Shown here one piece after another: positions 49,103 to 58,624 of a stretch of DNA of 64,000 nt. Numbering within the stretch: the first letter of the stretch is position 1; every line of letters starts with the position of its first letter. The stretch spans positions 1-64,000 of the forward strand of contig NZ_SGVY01000004.1 of assembly GCF_004535825.1 (NCBI RefSeq). Direction: 5' to 3'. The stretch comes from Segatella hominis. GTDB lineage: Bacteria > Bacteroidota > Bacteroidia > Bacteroidales > Bacteroidaceae. Under the pieces are notes generated by a model that had not been told where the DNA came from, made no database searches, and saw only the letters and a list, made by a program, of their open reading frames with translations. Made by a program: the position numbers and the translations under genes.

Positions 49103-51421
49103 ATGAGAAAACGTTTCATACATATTTTGTGGGCGCTTCTTGCTGGAGGTTTTGTTTCTGCAATAGTTGGATTCTTTGCCATTTGGTTTGGCTGGATTGG
49201 CTATATGCCGGATATTGAAGATTTGCAGAATCCGATCAACCGCTTTGCGACTCAGGTATATTCTTCTGACGGTAAGGTTATCGGTACATGGAATCTGAAT
49301 AAGGAAAACAGAATTGTGATACCTTATAAGAAAATGTCACCTTATCTGGTTCAGGCTTTGGTGGCTACTGAAGATGAACGATTTTATGAGCACTCTGGTA
49401 TTGACTTCAGAGCGCTGGGTCGTGCTATCATTAAGCGTGGTATTTTGGGGCAGACTAATGCTGGAGGTGGTTCCACCATTACTCAGCAGTTGGCTAAGCA
49501 GTTGTATAGTAGTACTGCGCAAAGTGCTGCTCAGCGAATGTTCCAGAAGCCAATAGAGTGGGTCATTGCCATCAAGTTGGAACGTTATTATACCAAAGAG
49601 GAGATTATTGCTCTCTATCTCAACTATTTTGATTTCTTGCACAATGCTGTCGGTATCAAGACGGCAGCTAATACCTATTTTAATAAGGAACCGAAGAATC
49701 TGACGGTGTGCGAAGCTGCTACTTTGATAGGCCTTTGTAAGAACCCATCGTTCTTCAATCCGGTACGTTATCCAGAACGTGCCAAGGAACGTCGTAATGT
49801 TGTTCTCTCGCAGATGGTGAAGGCTGGTTATATGGACCGTGCTGAGTATCAGAACTATTCAAGTGAACCTTTGACGCTGAACTTCCATCGTACTGATCAT
49901 AAGGATGGTACGGCTACTTATTTAAGGGAATTCTTGCGCCAGTACATGATGGCAAAACGCCCTGTTCGTACAGATTATCCTTCGTGGAACAATGTGCAGT
50001 TTGTTGCCGATTCAATAGCCTGGGATACGGATCCTCTCTATGGCTGGTGCAATAAAAACTTCAAGAAAGACGGTTCGCCATATAATGTTTATTCTGATGG
50101 ACTGAAGGTGTTTACTACCATCGATAGTCGTATGCAGAAATATGCTGAAGAGGCTGTTTATCAGCATGTTGCCCGTTATCTTCAGCCAGCTTTTGATAAG
50201 GAAAATAAGCCAAAGCCAAGTTCTCCTTATTCAGATAAGTTGACTCCTCAGCAGATTCGTAATATTCTGAACCGTTCTATTACCCAGAGTGAGCGCTGGC
50301 GTACGATGAAGGCTGCGGGATGCACACCAGAGGAAATCAAAGAGGCTTTCCGCAAGAAAATTGAAATGACGGTGTTCACTTATCATGGAGATATTGATAC
50401 CTTGATGAGTCCGCTCGATTCCATCAGATATTACAAAGGTTTCCTGCGTAGTGGTTTCATGAGTATGGATCCGAAGACTGGAGCTGTCAAGGCTTATGTG
50501 GGCGGTTTGGATTATCCTCACTTCATGTATGATATGGTAAGCTTAGGTAGGAGACAGGTGGGTTCTACTATCAAACCATTCCTCTATAGTTTAGCTATGG
50601 AGAACGGATTCACACCTTGTGATTATGCTCCTAACCGTCAGCAGACATACATGGTTGCCGGAAGGCCTTGGACTCCTCGTAACGTGAGTCATGCCCGTTA
50701 TGGACAGATGGTACCATTGAAGTGGGGACTGGCGCAGAGTAACAACTGGATCAGTGCTTATCTGATGAGCAAGTTGAATCCAAACCAGTTTGTTCAGATT
50801 CTCCATGACTTCGGTATTCATAATCCTGATATTCATCCATCCTTGAGTCTCTGTCTGGGTCCTTGTGAAGTGAGTGTGAGCGAGATGGTGAGTGCCTATA
50901 CGGTATTTGCCAATCATGGTATCCGTACAGCTCCTATGTTTGTGAGTCGAATAGAGGACAATGAAGGAAATACCATTGCTACATTCCAGCCTCGAATGAA
51001 TGAGGTGATTGGTGCTGCCAATGCAATGAAGATGCTTACGATGCTGATGGGTGTAGTAGATAATGGTACTGCTGGACGTTTGCGCTATCGTTATAATTTC
51101 CAGGGACAGATTGGCGCCAAGACTGGTACGACCAACAATAATAGTGATGGTTGGTTTATCGGTTTCACTCCACAGTTGGTTAGCGGCTGTTGGGTGGGCG
51201 GTGAAGACCGTGACATCCATTTTGACAGAGGACAGATGGGACAAGGTGCTACGATGGCGCTTCCTATATGGGCTATCTTCATGAAGAAGGTGTATGCTGA
51301 CAGGTCATTAGGTATAGATCCTATGGCAAAGTTTGATCTTCCGGAAGATTATAATCCTTGTGGTCAGAAGGCTGAAGAGGATGATTTTACTGAAAATGGA
51401 ATAGATGAGGTTTTTGAATAA
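49103..51421 (+). CDS. mrcA: penicillin-binding protein 1A (transglycosylase/transpeptidase)
   Basis: A 772-residue bifunctional peptidoglycan synthase. It has an N-terminal membrane anchor (about 8-28), a GT51 transglycosylase with catalytic ATEDERFYEHSGID and GGSTITQQLAKQL, and a transpeptidase with SxxK as STIK (GRRQVGSTIKPFLY), SxN as SNN and KTG as AKTGTTNNNSDGWF. Length and motifs are normal. The start ATG 49,103 follows a GTG at 49,100 by one codon. The last 58 bases overlap the convergent ComEC gene, and the C-terminus is acidic. Confidence 0.93.
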   Translation: MRKRFIHILWALLAGGFVSAIVGFFAIWFGWIGYMPDIEDLQNPINRFATQVYSSDGKVIGTWNLNKENRIVIPYKKMSPYLVQALVATEDERFYEHSGIDFRALGRAIIKRGILGQTNAGGGSTITQQLAKQLYSSTAQSAAQRMFQKPIEWVIAIKLERYYTKEEIIALYLNYFDFLHNAVGIKTAANTYFNKEPKNLTVCEAATLIGLCKNPSFFNPVRYPERAKERRNVVLSQMVKAGYMDRAEYQNYSSEPLTLNFHRTDHKDGTATYLREFLRQYMMAKRPVRTDYPSWNNVQFVADSIAWDTDPLYGWCNKNFKKDGSPYNVYSDGLKVFTTIDSRMQKYAEEAVYQHVARYLQPAFDKENKPKPSSPYSDKLTPQQIRNILNRSITQSERWRTMKAAGCTPEEIKEAFRKKIEMTVFTYHGDIDTLMSPLDSIRYYKGFLRSGFMSMDPKTGAVKAYVGGLDYPHFMYDMVSLGRRQVGSTIKPFLYSLAMENGFTPCDYAPNRQQTYMVAGRPWTPRNVSHARYGQMVPLKWGLAQSNNWISAYLMSKLNPNQFVQILHDFGIHNPDIHPSLSLCLGPCEVSVSEMVSAYTVFANHGIRTAPMFVSRIEDNEGNTIATFQPRMNEVIGAANAMKMLTMLMGVVDNGTAGRLRYRYNFQGQIGAKTGTTNNNSDGWFIGFTPQLVSGCWVGGEDRDIHFDRGQMGQGATMALPIWAIFMKKVYADRSLGIDPMAKFDLPEDYNPCGQKAEEDDFTENGIDEVFE

Positions 51422-52659
51422 TACCTTGTCTTCCTGATAAATATGTATCCCACGATTATGCAGAAGTAGATGAGGCATAATTGTGGGATATTTATTTTTA
51501 TCCCATCAATGCTTGCTCCTGGCAGCATGGTTGTGAGTTTCAGGGCCGTATTCGTTGCTTGAGTGATACTGATGAGTCCACTTGTTGCAAAGTGCAGAAG
51601 CGGTTCTGACAGTAAACTCATCAGGGGTATATGGGTAAGAAGTGTAAGTAGGAGAATAGCGGCAGATAACCAAAGGATTACTGTGGCTGCAGGGATGGCT
51701 ATGAAACCTGTGAAAAGAGCATAGCATGAGATGCGACCAAAATAATAGATGATGAGTGGCATGGTGCCGATTTGAGCGGCTATGGAAATGCAGAGCATAC
51801 TCCAGGGCCATCGGGTATAAAAATGACTGGTACTGCAAAGGCCTTCAAGAGGCTGGTAGAATAATAGTATCGAATAAACTGCCATAAATGACATTTGAAA
51901 ACTGATGTCGAATAAGTAGAGTGGATTGTAAATGAGCATGATAACATAGGCAAACGCGAGGTTGTTGATGGACAGTGCTTTTCGATGGGAAAGCATGGCA
52001 AAACAACAGATGCTGATCATGGTAGCAGAACGTATAGCACTGGCAGGCATTCCGATGAAGATGACATAAGCCCAAATGGCAGTGATGGAAAGTATGATGG
52101 TAGGGATACTGCGTCTTCGTCCTCCTAACAATAGAATGAATAGTTGGAAAATAATTCCTATATGTAATCCGCTGACAGCCAGTATATGACTGGCTCCTGA
52201 TATCGAATAGATATCTTTGGTTTCTTTAGTCAATGAGGTCTTGTCTCCGAGGGTCATGGCAGAGACGATGGCGAAGTCCTGTTCCTGGATGTTGAGGCTT
52301 CGCAATTGTTTTTGGATTGTGTTTCTGCATTCTTGAGTGACTAACATGGTTTTGTCAAATGATGAAAGGTTTTCTTCAGTGATGATTTGCGGCTTATCCT
52401 GTTTCTTATCCAATTGGTGAGAAGTCAGAGTTCCTCCCATACAGAATATGCAGAAAATCAGGGAAAGGCATTGGGCGTTTATTGTCGATGAAGAGCGTTT
52501 GAGAAGATAGAATGAAATGCCCCATGAAAGCAGTGTAGCCACCAGCCAAAAGATGGTGTCAATATAGCCGTATCCCATCTTTGCGATGAGAATTCCAAAG
52601 GTTAGGAAGATGCTGATGTGCATCAGGGGTGTTATCTGTGGGGACTCTTTTTTTCGCAT
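51364..52659 (-). CDS. comEC: ComEC/Rec2-type membrane protein without nuclease domain
   Basis: A 431-residue polytopic membrane protein. It has the ComEC family core: SISGASHILAVSGLHIGIIFQLF near residue 150, then a run of helices with FIGMPASAIRSATMISICC and LAFAYVIMLIYNPLYLFDISFQMSFMAVYSI. In competence systems this is the DNA channel of the inner membrane. The usual C-terminal metallo-beta-lactamase domain is absent; the protein ends soon after the last helix. A short form is common in this phylum as far as I know. Its 3' end overlaps the PBP1A gene by 58 bases in antisense. Confidence 0.82.
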   Translation of the reverse strand: MRKKESPQITPLMHISIFLTFGILIAKMGYGYIDTIFWLVATLLSWGISFYLLKRSSSTINAQCLSLIFCIFCMGGTLTSHQLDKKQDKPQIITEENLSSFDKTMLVTQECRNTIQKQLRSLNIQEQDFAIVSAMTLGDKTSLTKETKDIYSISGASHILAVSGLHIGIIFQLFILLLGGRRRSIPTIILSITAIWAYVIFIGMPASAIRSATMISICCFAMLSHRKALSINNLAFAYVIMLIYNPLYLFDISFQMSFMAVYSILLFYQPLEGLCSTSHFYTRWPWSMLCISIAAQIGTMPLIIYYFGRISCYALFTGFIAIPAATVILWLSAAILLLTLLTHIPLMSLLSEPLLHFATSGLISITQATNTALKLTTMLPGASIDGIKINIPQLCLIYFCIIVGYIFIRKTRYYSKTSSIPFSVKSSSSAF

Positions 52660-52783
52660 GTTATTTTGTTTTGAAATCTATCTTCCAAATGAAAAAGTTT
52701 CTGTTTTCGCTGGAAAAATCGCATTAAACTTTTAATAAGTGCAAATATACGAATATTTTTTCGTCTAAGTCTGTTTTTTTTTG

Positions 52784-52791
52784 TATTTTTG
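52784..52791 (+). promoter_or_regulatory. -7 box TATTTTTG for pheT
   Basis: TATTTTTGC, about 85 bases before ATG 52,876. Confidence 0.6.
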
Positions 52792-52818
52792 CAAAGTTTT
52801 AGAGAAAATCATAAAAAG

Positions 52819-52841
52819 TCGAAGTGCGTGAGGTGCTTCGA
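52819..52841 (+). promoter_or_regulatory. leader hairpin of pheT
   Basis: TCGAAGTGC pairs with GTGCTTCGA over loop GTGAG (9 bp, two wobbles). No T-run follows, so it is not a terminator; a control role is possible but unproven. Confidence 0.4.
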
Positions 52842-52875
52842 TGTGAATTTTGAGAATACAAATAAAATCATTATA

Positions 52876-55344
52876 ATGAACGTTTCTTACAAATGGCTTA
52901 AAGAATACGTCGATTTCGACTTGACTCCTCAGGAAGTTGCGGACGCGCTGACTTCTTGTGGTCTGGAAGTTGACGCTTTGGAAGAAGTTCAGTCTATCAA
53001 AGGTGGACTGAAAGGTCTTTACGTGGGTAAAGTGTTGACATGCGAGATGCATCCTAACAGCGATCATCTTCATGTAACAACTGTTGACCTGGGCAAGGGT
53101 GAGCCTCAGCAGATTGTCTGTGGTGCGCCAAATGTTGCCGCTGGTCAGAAGGTTATCGTAGCAGACTTAGGCTGTGTACTTTACGATGGTGACCAGAGTT
53201 TTACTATCAAGAGAAGCAAGCTCCGTGGAGTGGAGAGCCTTGGTATGATTTGTGCCGAGGATGAGATTGGTGTGGGTACAGACCACGCTGGTATTATTGT
53301 TCTCCCAGAGGATGCTCCAGTAGGGCAGCCTGCTGCTGAGTATTATCATCTTGAGAGCGATTGGTTGATTGAGATTGATATCACTGCCAATCGTGCAGAT
53401 GCACTGGGTCACTGGGGCGTAGCCCGCGACCTCTATGCTTGGTTGAAGCAGAATGGTTATCAGACCAGTCTTTATCGTCCTTCTTGCGATGAGTTTGTCG
53501 TAGATAACGAGGACCTGCCTATTGACGTAGAGATTCAGAATACTGATGCTTGCAAGCGTTATGCATGTGTAAGTATCACAGATTGTGAAGTAAAGGAAAG
53601 TCCAAAGTGGTTGCAGGATAAGTTGAATATCATCGGCTTGCGCCCAATCAACAATATTGTGGATATTACCAACTATATCATGATGGCATATGGTCAGCCA
53701 TTGCACTGTTTTGATGCTGACATGGTAACCGGTCATAAGATTGTAGTTCGTACCCAGCCAGAAGGAACTAAGTTTGTTACCCTCGATGGTGAGGAACATA
53801 CACTTGGTGAGCACGATTTGAGCATCTGCAATGCAGAAGAGCCAATGTGTATCGCTGGTATCTTTGGCGGTAAGGGTTCTGGTACATACGAGACCACCAA
53901 GAATGTAGTTCTGGAGAGTGCTTATTTCCATCCAACCTGGATTCGCAAGAGTGCACGTCGTCATGGTTTGAGTACAGATGCCAGCTATCGTTTTGAGCGT
54001 GGTGTTGATCCAAACGGACAGATTTATGCTTTGCAGCAGGCTGCTATTCTCTGCAAGCAACTTGCAGGTGGTAAGATTTCCATGCAAATCAAGGATGTTT
54101 ATCCAGAGCCTATTCAGGATTTCCCTGTTCGCTTGAACTATGAGTACGCTCATCGTCTCATCGGTAAGGAAATCGGTGTGGAGACTATCAAGAACATTGC
54201 TACATCCCTGGAGATGAAGATTGTGAAGGAGGATGCTGAAGGCATCGATCTCCTTGTTCCTCCATTCCGTGTAGATGTTCAGCGTCCTTGTGATGTAGTA
54301 GAGGACATTCTCCGTATCTATGGTTATAATAATGTGGAAATTCCTACCCAGTTGAAGAGTTCTTTGACAGTTCAGGGAGAGGAAGATAAGCATTATCATA
54401 CTCAGAATATCGTAGCAGAGCAGTTGGTGGGTGAAGGTTTCATGGAAATTCTGAACAACTCTCTTACCAAGGCAAGCTATTATACTGATTTGGAACTCAA
54501 TGCTTATCCTGATGAGCATACTGTTAAGATCATGAATCCATTGAGTACTGATCTCGGTGTGATGCGTCAGACTATGCTCTTTGGCGGTTTGGAGAGTGTT
54601 TCTCGCAACATCAATCACAAGAGTCAGAATCTGAAGTTCTTCGAGGTTGGTAACACCTATATATATAATAAGGAGAAGTGGGATGCTGAGAATCCTATCA
54701 AGGGTTATACTCAGGAGGGTCATATTTCTCTTCTCATTACCGGTAAGCGTGTAGAGGGCAACTGGGCTCATGCTGATGAGCAGAGTAGCATTTACGAGTT
54801 GAAGGCTGTGGTAGAGAATATCCTTCGTCGTGTTGGCATGCCTGCCAATAACATTGTGATTAAACATAGCGACAACAATATCTTCTCTAAGGGTGTACAG
54901 TATGAGACACGTGCAGGTAAGGTATTGGTAGAGTTGGGTATCTTGAGTCTCAAGTTGAAGAAGGCTTTTGATATTGAGCAGGATGTATTCTATGCTGATG
55001 TGCATTGGGACAACCTGATGAAGGCCATTAAGAAGGTGAACCTCACCTATACTGATATCAGCAAGTATCCTTCAGTAAGCCGCGACCTGGCTCTCTTGGT
55101 AGATAAGAGTGTACAGTTTGAGCAGATTGAGCAAATCGCTCGTCAGACAGAGAAGAAACTTCTGAAGAGTGTCGTTCTCTTTGATGTCTATGAAGGTAAG
55201 AACTTGCCAGCTGGCAAGAAGAGTTATGCTGTCAACTTCATTCTTCAGGATGAAGAAAAGACTTTGAATGACAAGCAGATAGATGCAATCATGAAGAAGT
55301 TGATTGCCAACCTGACAGGCAAGCTCAATGCAGAGTTAAGATAA
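52876..55344 (+). CDS. pheT: phenylalanyl-tRNA synthetase beta subunit
   Basis: An 822-residue subunit: N-terminal tRNA-binding fold (VGKVLTCEMHPNSDHLHVTTVDLG, about 46-69), B3/B4 editing region (AYGQPLHCFDADMV), B5 domain and C-terminal anticodon-binding FDX-ACB domain (SKYPSVSRDLALLVDKS). It pairs with PheS, which is not in the window. The start MNVSYKWLKEYVDFDL (52,876) is clear; the longer frame begins in the promoter. The yebC-type gene follows 41 bases later. Confidence 0.96.
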   Translation: MNVSYKWLKEYVDFDLTPQEVADALTSCGLEVDALEEVQSIKGGLKGLYVGKVLTCEMHPNSDHLHVTTVDLGKGEPQQIVCGAPNVAAGQKVIVADLGCVLYDGDQSFTIKRSKLRGVESLGMICAEDEIGVGTDHAGIIVLPEDAPVGQPAAEYYHLESDWLIEIDITANRADALGHWGVARDLYAWLKQNGYQTSLYRPSCDEFVVDNEDLPIDVEIQNTDACKRYACVSITDCEVKESPKWLQDKLNIIGLRPINNIVDITNYIMMAYGQPLHCFDADMVTGHKIVVRTQPEGTKFVTLDGEEHTLGEHDLSICNAEEPMCIAGIFGGKGSGTYETTKNVVLESAYFHPTWIRKSARRHGLSTDASYRFERGVDPNGQIYALQQAAILCKQLAGGKISMQIKDVYPEPIQDFPVRLNYEYAHRLIGKEIGVETIKNIATSLEMKIVKEDAEGIDLLVPPFRVDVQRPCDVVEDILRIYGYNNVEIPTQLKSSLTVQGEEDKHYHTQNIVAEQLVGEGFMEILNNSLTKASYYTDLELNAYPDEHTVKIMNPLSTDLGVMRQTMLFGGLESVSRNINHKSQNLKFFEVGNTYIYNKEKWDAENPIKGYTQEGHISLLITGKRVEGNWAHADEQSSIYELKAVVENILRRVGMPANNIVIKHSDNNIFSKGVQYETRAGKVLVELGILSLKLKKAFDIEQDVFYADVHWDNLMKAIKKVNLTYTDISKYPSVSRDLALLVDKSVQFEQIEQIARQTEKKLLKSVVLFDVYEGKNLPAGKKSYAVNFILQDEEKTLNDKQIDAIMKKLIANLTGKLNAELR

Positions 55345-55385
55345 TATTTTAAACAAAACGATAAATATTTTTAAAATTTATTCCA

Positions 55386-56129
55386 ATGGGAAGAGCATTT
55401 GAATATCGTAAAGCTACAAAGCTGAAAAGATGGGGCCACATGGCCAAGACATTTACTAAGTTAGGTAAGCAGATTGCAATTGCAGTAAAGGCTGGCGGTC
55501 CTGAGCCAGAGAACAATCCTACTTTGCGTGCTATCATCGCTAACTGTAAGCGTGAGAACATGCCTAAGGATAACATCGCTCGTGCCATCAAGAACGCTTG
55601 TGGCAAGGATACCAGCGATTACAAGGAGGTAACATACGAGGGATATGGTCCTCACGGTGTTGCTGTATTTGTTGACACATTGACAGACAATACTACTCGT
55701 ACTGTAGCTGATGTTCGTTCTATTTTCAATAAGTTCAGCGGCAACTTGGGTACTACAGGTTCCCTTTCTTTCCTCTTCGATCACAAGGCTGTGTTCACAT
55801 TCAAGAAGAAAGATGGTCTGGATATGGACGAGTTGATTCTCGACCTGATCGACTATGGTGTAGAAGACGAGTTCGATGAGGATGAGGAGAACAATGAAAT
55901 CACTATCTATGGTGCTCCTACAAGCTTCGGTGAAATCCAGAAGCACTTGGAGGCTGAGGGCTTCGAGGTAACTGGTGCTGAGTTCACTTACATTCCTAAT
56001 GATTTGAAGGATGTAACTGCTGAGGAGCGTGAGACTATCGACAAGATGGTTGAGAAGTTGGAGGAGTTTGACGATGTTCAGACTGTCTATACCAACATGA
56101 AGCCAGAAATTCCTGCTGAAGCTGAATAA
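55386..56129 (+). CDS. YebC/PmpR-family regulator or translation factor
   Basis: A 247-residue YebC-family protein. It starts MGRAFEYRKATKLKRWG (usually GRSxKWANIK in E. coli; this is the Bacteroidota form) and continues GPEPENNPTLRAIIANCKRENMPKDNIARAIKNA near 38-71. The acidic third domain is also present. The family binds DNA and regulates genes in some bacteria and helps ribosomes at proline stretches in others. The TSCPD gene follows 7 bases later. Confidence 0.93.
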   Translation: MGRAFEYRKATKLKRWGHMAKTFTKLGKQIAIAVKAGGPEPENNPTLRAIIANCKRENMPKDNIARAIKNACGKDTSDYKEVTYEGYGPHGVAVFVDTLTDNTTRTVADVRSIFNKFSGNLGTTGSLSFLFDHKAVFTFKKKDGLDMDELILDLIDYGVEDEFDEDEENNEITIYGAPTSFGEIQKHLEAEGFEVTGAEFTYIPNDLKDVTAEERETIDKMVEKLEEFDDVQTVYTNMKPEIPAEAE

Positions 56130-56136
56130 GTTTTCT

Positions 56137-56415
56137 ATGATCAACAACGAGAATGTAAAGCATCTTACCAAGGTGACTTATCAGACTCATGGTACCTGCT
56201 CCAAGTACATCTGCATCAGTGTAGATGAGAATGGAGTCGTACAGGATGCGCAGTTTATCGGCGGTTGTGATGGCAATACCAAGGGCGTTTGTTCCTTGAT
56301 AAGAGGTATGAAGGCGCAGGAAGTGATTGCCCGATTGAAGGGTATTACCTGCGGCAACAAACCAACAAGCTGTCCAGACCAGTTGGCAACTGCACTTCAG
56401 GAAATGGGGTACTAA
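56137..56415 (+). CDS. TSCPD-domain protein (TIGR03905 type)
   Basis: A 92-residue protein with the TSCPD domain: CSKYICISVDENGVVQDAQFIGGCDGNTKGV and the namesake CGNKPTSCPDQLATAL at the end. Cysteines suggest metal binding; the domain also occurs at the end of adenosylcobalamin-dependent ribonucleotide reductases. The role of the stand-alone form is unknown. Last gene of the pheT transcript by position. Confidence 0.88.
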   Translation: MINNENVKHLTKVTYQTHGTCSKYICISVDENGVVQDAQFIGGCDGNTKGVCSLIRGMKAQEVIARLKGITCGNKPTSCPDQLATALQEMGY

Positions 56416-56460
56416 ATGTAAAATACAGCATTACTGGTCGGTTTCCAGTAGAAACAATAT

Positions 56461-56499
56461 AAAAGTCCCGAAGAATTAAATCTTTCTTCGGGACTTTTT
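56461..56499. terminator. bidirectional terminator after the TSCPD gene
   Basis: AAAAGTCCCGAAGAA pairs perfectly with TTCTTCGGGACTTTT (56,484-56,498) over a short loop, with T on both strands. Confidence 0.88.
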
Positions 56500-56616
56500 C
56501 TGCTTTTAATCTTTGTTTTTTCTGCTTTTAATCTTTGTTTTTTTCTGCTTTTAATCTTTGTTTTTTTCTGCTTTTAATCTTTGTCTTTTCTGCTTTTAAT
56601 CTTTGTCTTTTCTGTC
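56499..56616. repeat. 22-23-bp tandem repeat array
   Basis: TCTGCTTTTAATCTTTG followed by a T-run, repeated from 56,499, 56,521, 56,544, 56,567 and 56,589, with a degenerate sixth copy at 56,611 that runs into the stop codon of the lipoprotein gene. The period is 22 or 23 bases; the differences are in the T-run length. It begins at the terminator's own T-run. Confidence 0.92.
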
Positions 56617-57000
56617 TTAATATTTAAAGGTTTCGTCCAATAGAACTTCCTTTGGATTTTTAGCAGAATGATAGATGAATCTGAAAGCAAAATGGGCTTC
56701 TTTGTATTTCTGAAGTCCTGGATTATTGTCTAATGACTGCTTTTGTGCATCATAGAGTTTCTTGTGGTTCTGTTTGATGAGTATGGCATTATCTGCTTTG
56801 TTTCTCAAAGTCATATAATAAATATAGGTATGGGTATTCTTGTCGAATACCGTACTGTCTGTGCGCCCATCATTCACGAAAGGAGTAGGGCATACTTTCT
56901 CTGTATATTCCCTAGCCTCTCTTACAGCTCTGTCTTCAATGCTTTCTGAGCATGAAGCCAACATTGTAATCAACATGATTGGAAAAATAATCTTTTTCAT
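56617..57000 (-). CDS. small lipoprotein of unknown function
   Basis: A 127-residue lipoprotein: signal peptide and lipobox MLASC with the lipidated cysteine at 17. The mature part is charged and helical (DRAVREAREYTEKVCPTPF, THTYIYYMTLRNKADNAILI). No family is recognised. Its stop codon is next to the tandem repeat array. It is divergent from the S28 peptidase gene. Confidence 0.75.
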   Translation of the reverse strand: MKKIIFPIMLITMLASCSESIEDRAVREAREYTEKVCPTPFVNDGRTDSTVFDKNTHTYIYYMTLRNKADNAILIKQNHKKLYDAQKQSLDNNPGLQKYKEAHFAFRFIYHSAKNPKEVLLDETFKY

Positions 57001-57220
57001 ATCTTTCTTTTTAATATTTGTCCTTTATCGTATTTATCCTTTTAATTCTTTTTATTCACAAGTACAATATGCTGTTCTGTATTTGAATTGTACTGAAATT
57101 CCGGCACAAAGATAAGTTTTTTTGATGGAATAGCAAAGCAATCTGCTACGTTTTTGTGGGGAAGATTCATCAAATCATACTTTTTCTCATTTTATTTTCT
57201 TTTTTCTCTGGTTTTTGCAG

Positions 57221-57268
57221 TACCTTTGTATTACAAAATATAATATCTTCAAAAGTATAATATCTTTG
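57221..57268 (+). promoter_or_regulatory. two possible promoters for the S28 peptidase gene
   Basis: TACCTTTG at 57,221-57,228 would give a leader of about 40 bases. TATCTTTG at 57,261-57,268 is only six bases from ATG 57,275. Confidence 0.5.
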
Positions 57269-57274
57269 AAAGCA

Positions 57275-58603
57275 ATGAAATTTTTTAAGAAAACAAAATC
57301 ATTAAAGTCAGCTTGTTTGTTGATGTTGATGTTGCTCATCCTGCCTTTGCAGATGTTGGCAGCAGAATTGGGTGAAGCTGGTAAACGGTTAGCGGCTCTT
57401 CCTGGTGTGAGTAAAGTGGAACCGCTGCAGAGTACTTGTTTCCCAGAAAAATACGTGTTCTTTATCAAGCAGCAATTAGATGCTAAGAACCCGCAGGCTG
57501 GTCAGTTTGAGCAGCGAGTAGTGCTCTGTCATCGCGGTTTTGACCGTCCAACAGTACTTGTTACAGAAGGCTATGATGCCAATTATGCGTTGCATGAGGG
57601 ATATATAGAGGAACTGTCCAAGCTTTTCGATACCAACATCATTACCGTGGAGTACCGTTATTTTGATAAGTCCATGCCAAGCCCTTGCAACTGGGATTAT
57701 CTGACAGTGGAGAATTCTCTTTATGATTTGCATCATGTGAATGAAGCATTACATGCTTTATATAAGGGTAAGTGGATGGCTACGGGCATCAGTAAGGGCG
57801 GTCAGACAACCATGTTCTACCGTTCCTACTTTCCAAACGATGTTGATATTTCTGTTCCATACGTAGCTCCACTCAACAGAAGTGTTGAGGATGGCAGACA
57901 TGAGAAATTTCTCCAATATGAGGTTTCGACTCCTGAAAACAGACAGAAAGTGCTCGACTTCCAGCTTCTGCTCTTTAAGCGCAAGGCAGCTCTTCTTCCT
58001 ATGCTTGAGAAATATTGCAATGACAAGCATTATACATTCAATGCCCCTTTGGCTGAAATATATGACTTCTCAGTCTTTGAGTATGCGTTTGCTTTCTGGC
58101 AGTGGGGTTCTGATATCCAAAAGATTCCTACAAGAGAGGCTGATGATTTAGCTGTATTCAAGTATTGGATGAGTCATTGTGAACCCGATTATTTCTCCAA
58201 TCAGAATCCCTATTTCTCGTTTGATGTGCAGGCGGCTAAAGAATTAGGTTACTATGGCTATTATACAAAACCATTCAAGAGATATCTGAGTATTAAGACG
58301 GCAAAGGGATATTTGCATCGGTTGATGTTGCCGAAGGATGCGGAGGAAGTGAAATTTTCTCCTGTATTATATAAGCACACAGTAGATTTCCTGAGTAAGA
58401 ATGATCCTAAGATGGTTTATATCTATGGTTCTATCGACCCATGGAGTGCTTCTGGTATTTATGGACTTCCATTTACAAAGAACAAGCAAAACTTGCATGT
58501 TTATATGTGTCCGGGAGGTTCTCATAAGACCCGTATTCTTTCCTTTCCAGAGCCTACTCGTCAGGAAATTATTAATTTGATAGGTCGTTGGTTGAAGGAA
58601 TAG
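57275..58603 (+). CDS. S28-family serine peptidase (tripeptidyl aminopeptidase type)
   Basis: A 442-residue secreted protein with a signal peptide (ending about LAAE, residue 31). The catalytic serine lies in GISKGGQTT, the aspartate in YGSIDPWSASG and the histidine in PGGSHKTRI, the alpha/beta-hydrolase triad of the S28/PS-10 family. The family removes short peptides from proline-containing N-termini and is part of peptide feeding in Bacteroidota. Start at ATG 57,275, since the open frame upstream contains the promoter. Confidence 0.85.
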   Translation: MKFFKKTKSLKSACLLMLMLLILPLQMLAAELGEAGKRLAALPGVSKVEPLQSTCFPEKYVFFIKQQLDAKNPQAGQFEQRVVLCHRGFDRPTVLVTEGYDANYALHEGYIEELSKLFDTNIITVEYRYFDKSMPSPCNWDYLTVENSLYDLHHVNEALHALYKGKWMATGISKGGQTTMFYRSYFPNDVDISVPYVAPLNRSVEDGRHEKFLQYEVSTPENRQKVLDFQLLLFKRKAALLPMLEKYCNDKHYTFNAPLAEIYDFSVFEYAFAFWQWGSDIQKIPTREADDLAVFKYWMSHCEPDYFSNQNPYFSFDVQAAKELGYYGYYTKPFKRYLSIKTAKGYLHRLMLPKDAEEVKFSPVLYKHTVDFLSKNDPKMVYIYGSIDPWSASGIYGLPFTKNKQNLHVYMCPGGSHKTRILSFPEPTRQEIINLIGRWLKE

Positions 58604-58624
58604 TACATTATATAAAAAGTTAAT

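Noticed and set aside
53167-55005. Long antisense open frame (612 codons) opposite pheT
   Set aside because: It is opposite a clear housekeeping gene and has no domain character; it arises from the codon pattern of the plus strand. The same holds for long antisense frames opposite nuoCD (25,088-26,416), nuoL (29,754-30,995), glyA (40,627-41,475) and pgi (59,683-60,765).
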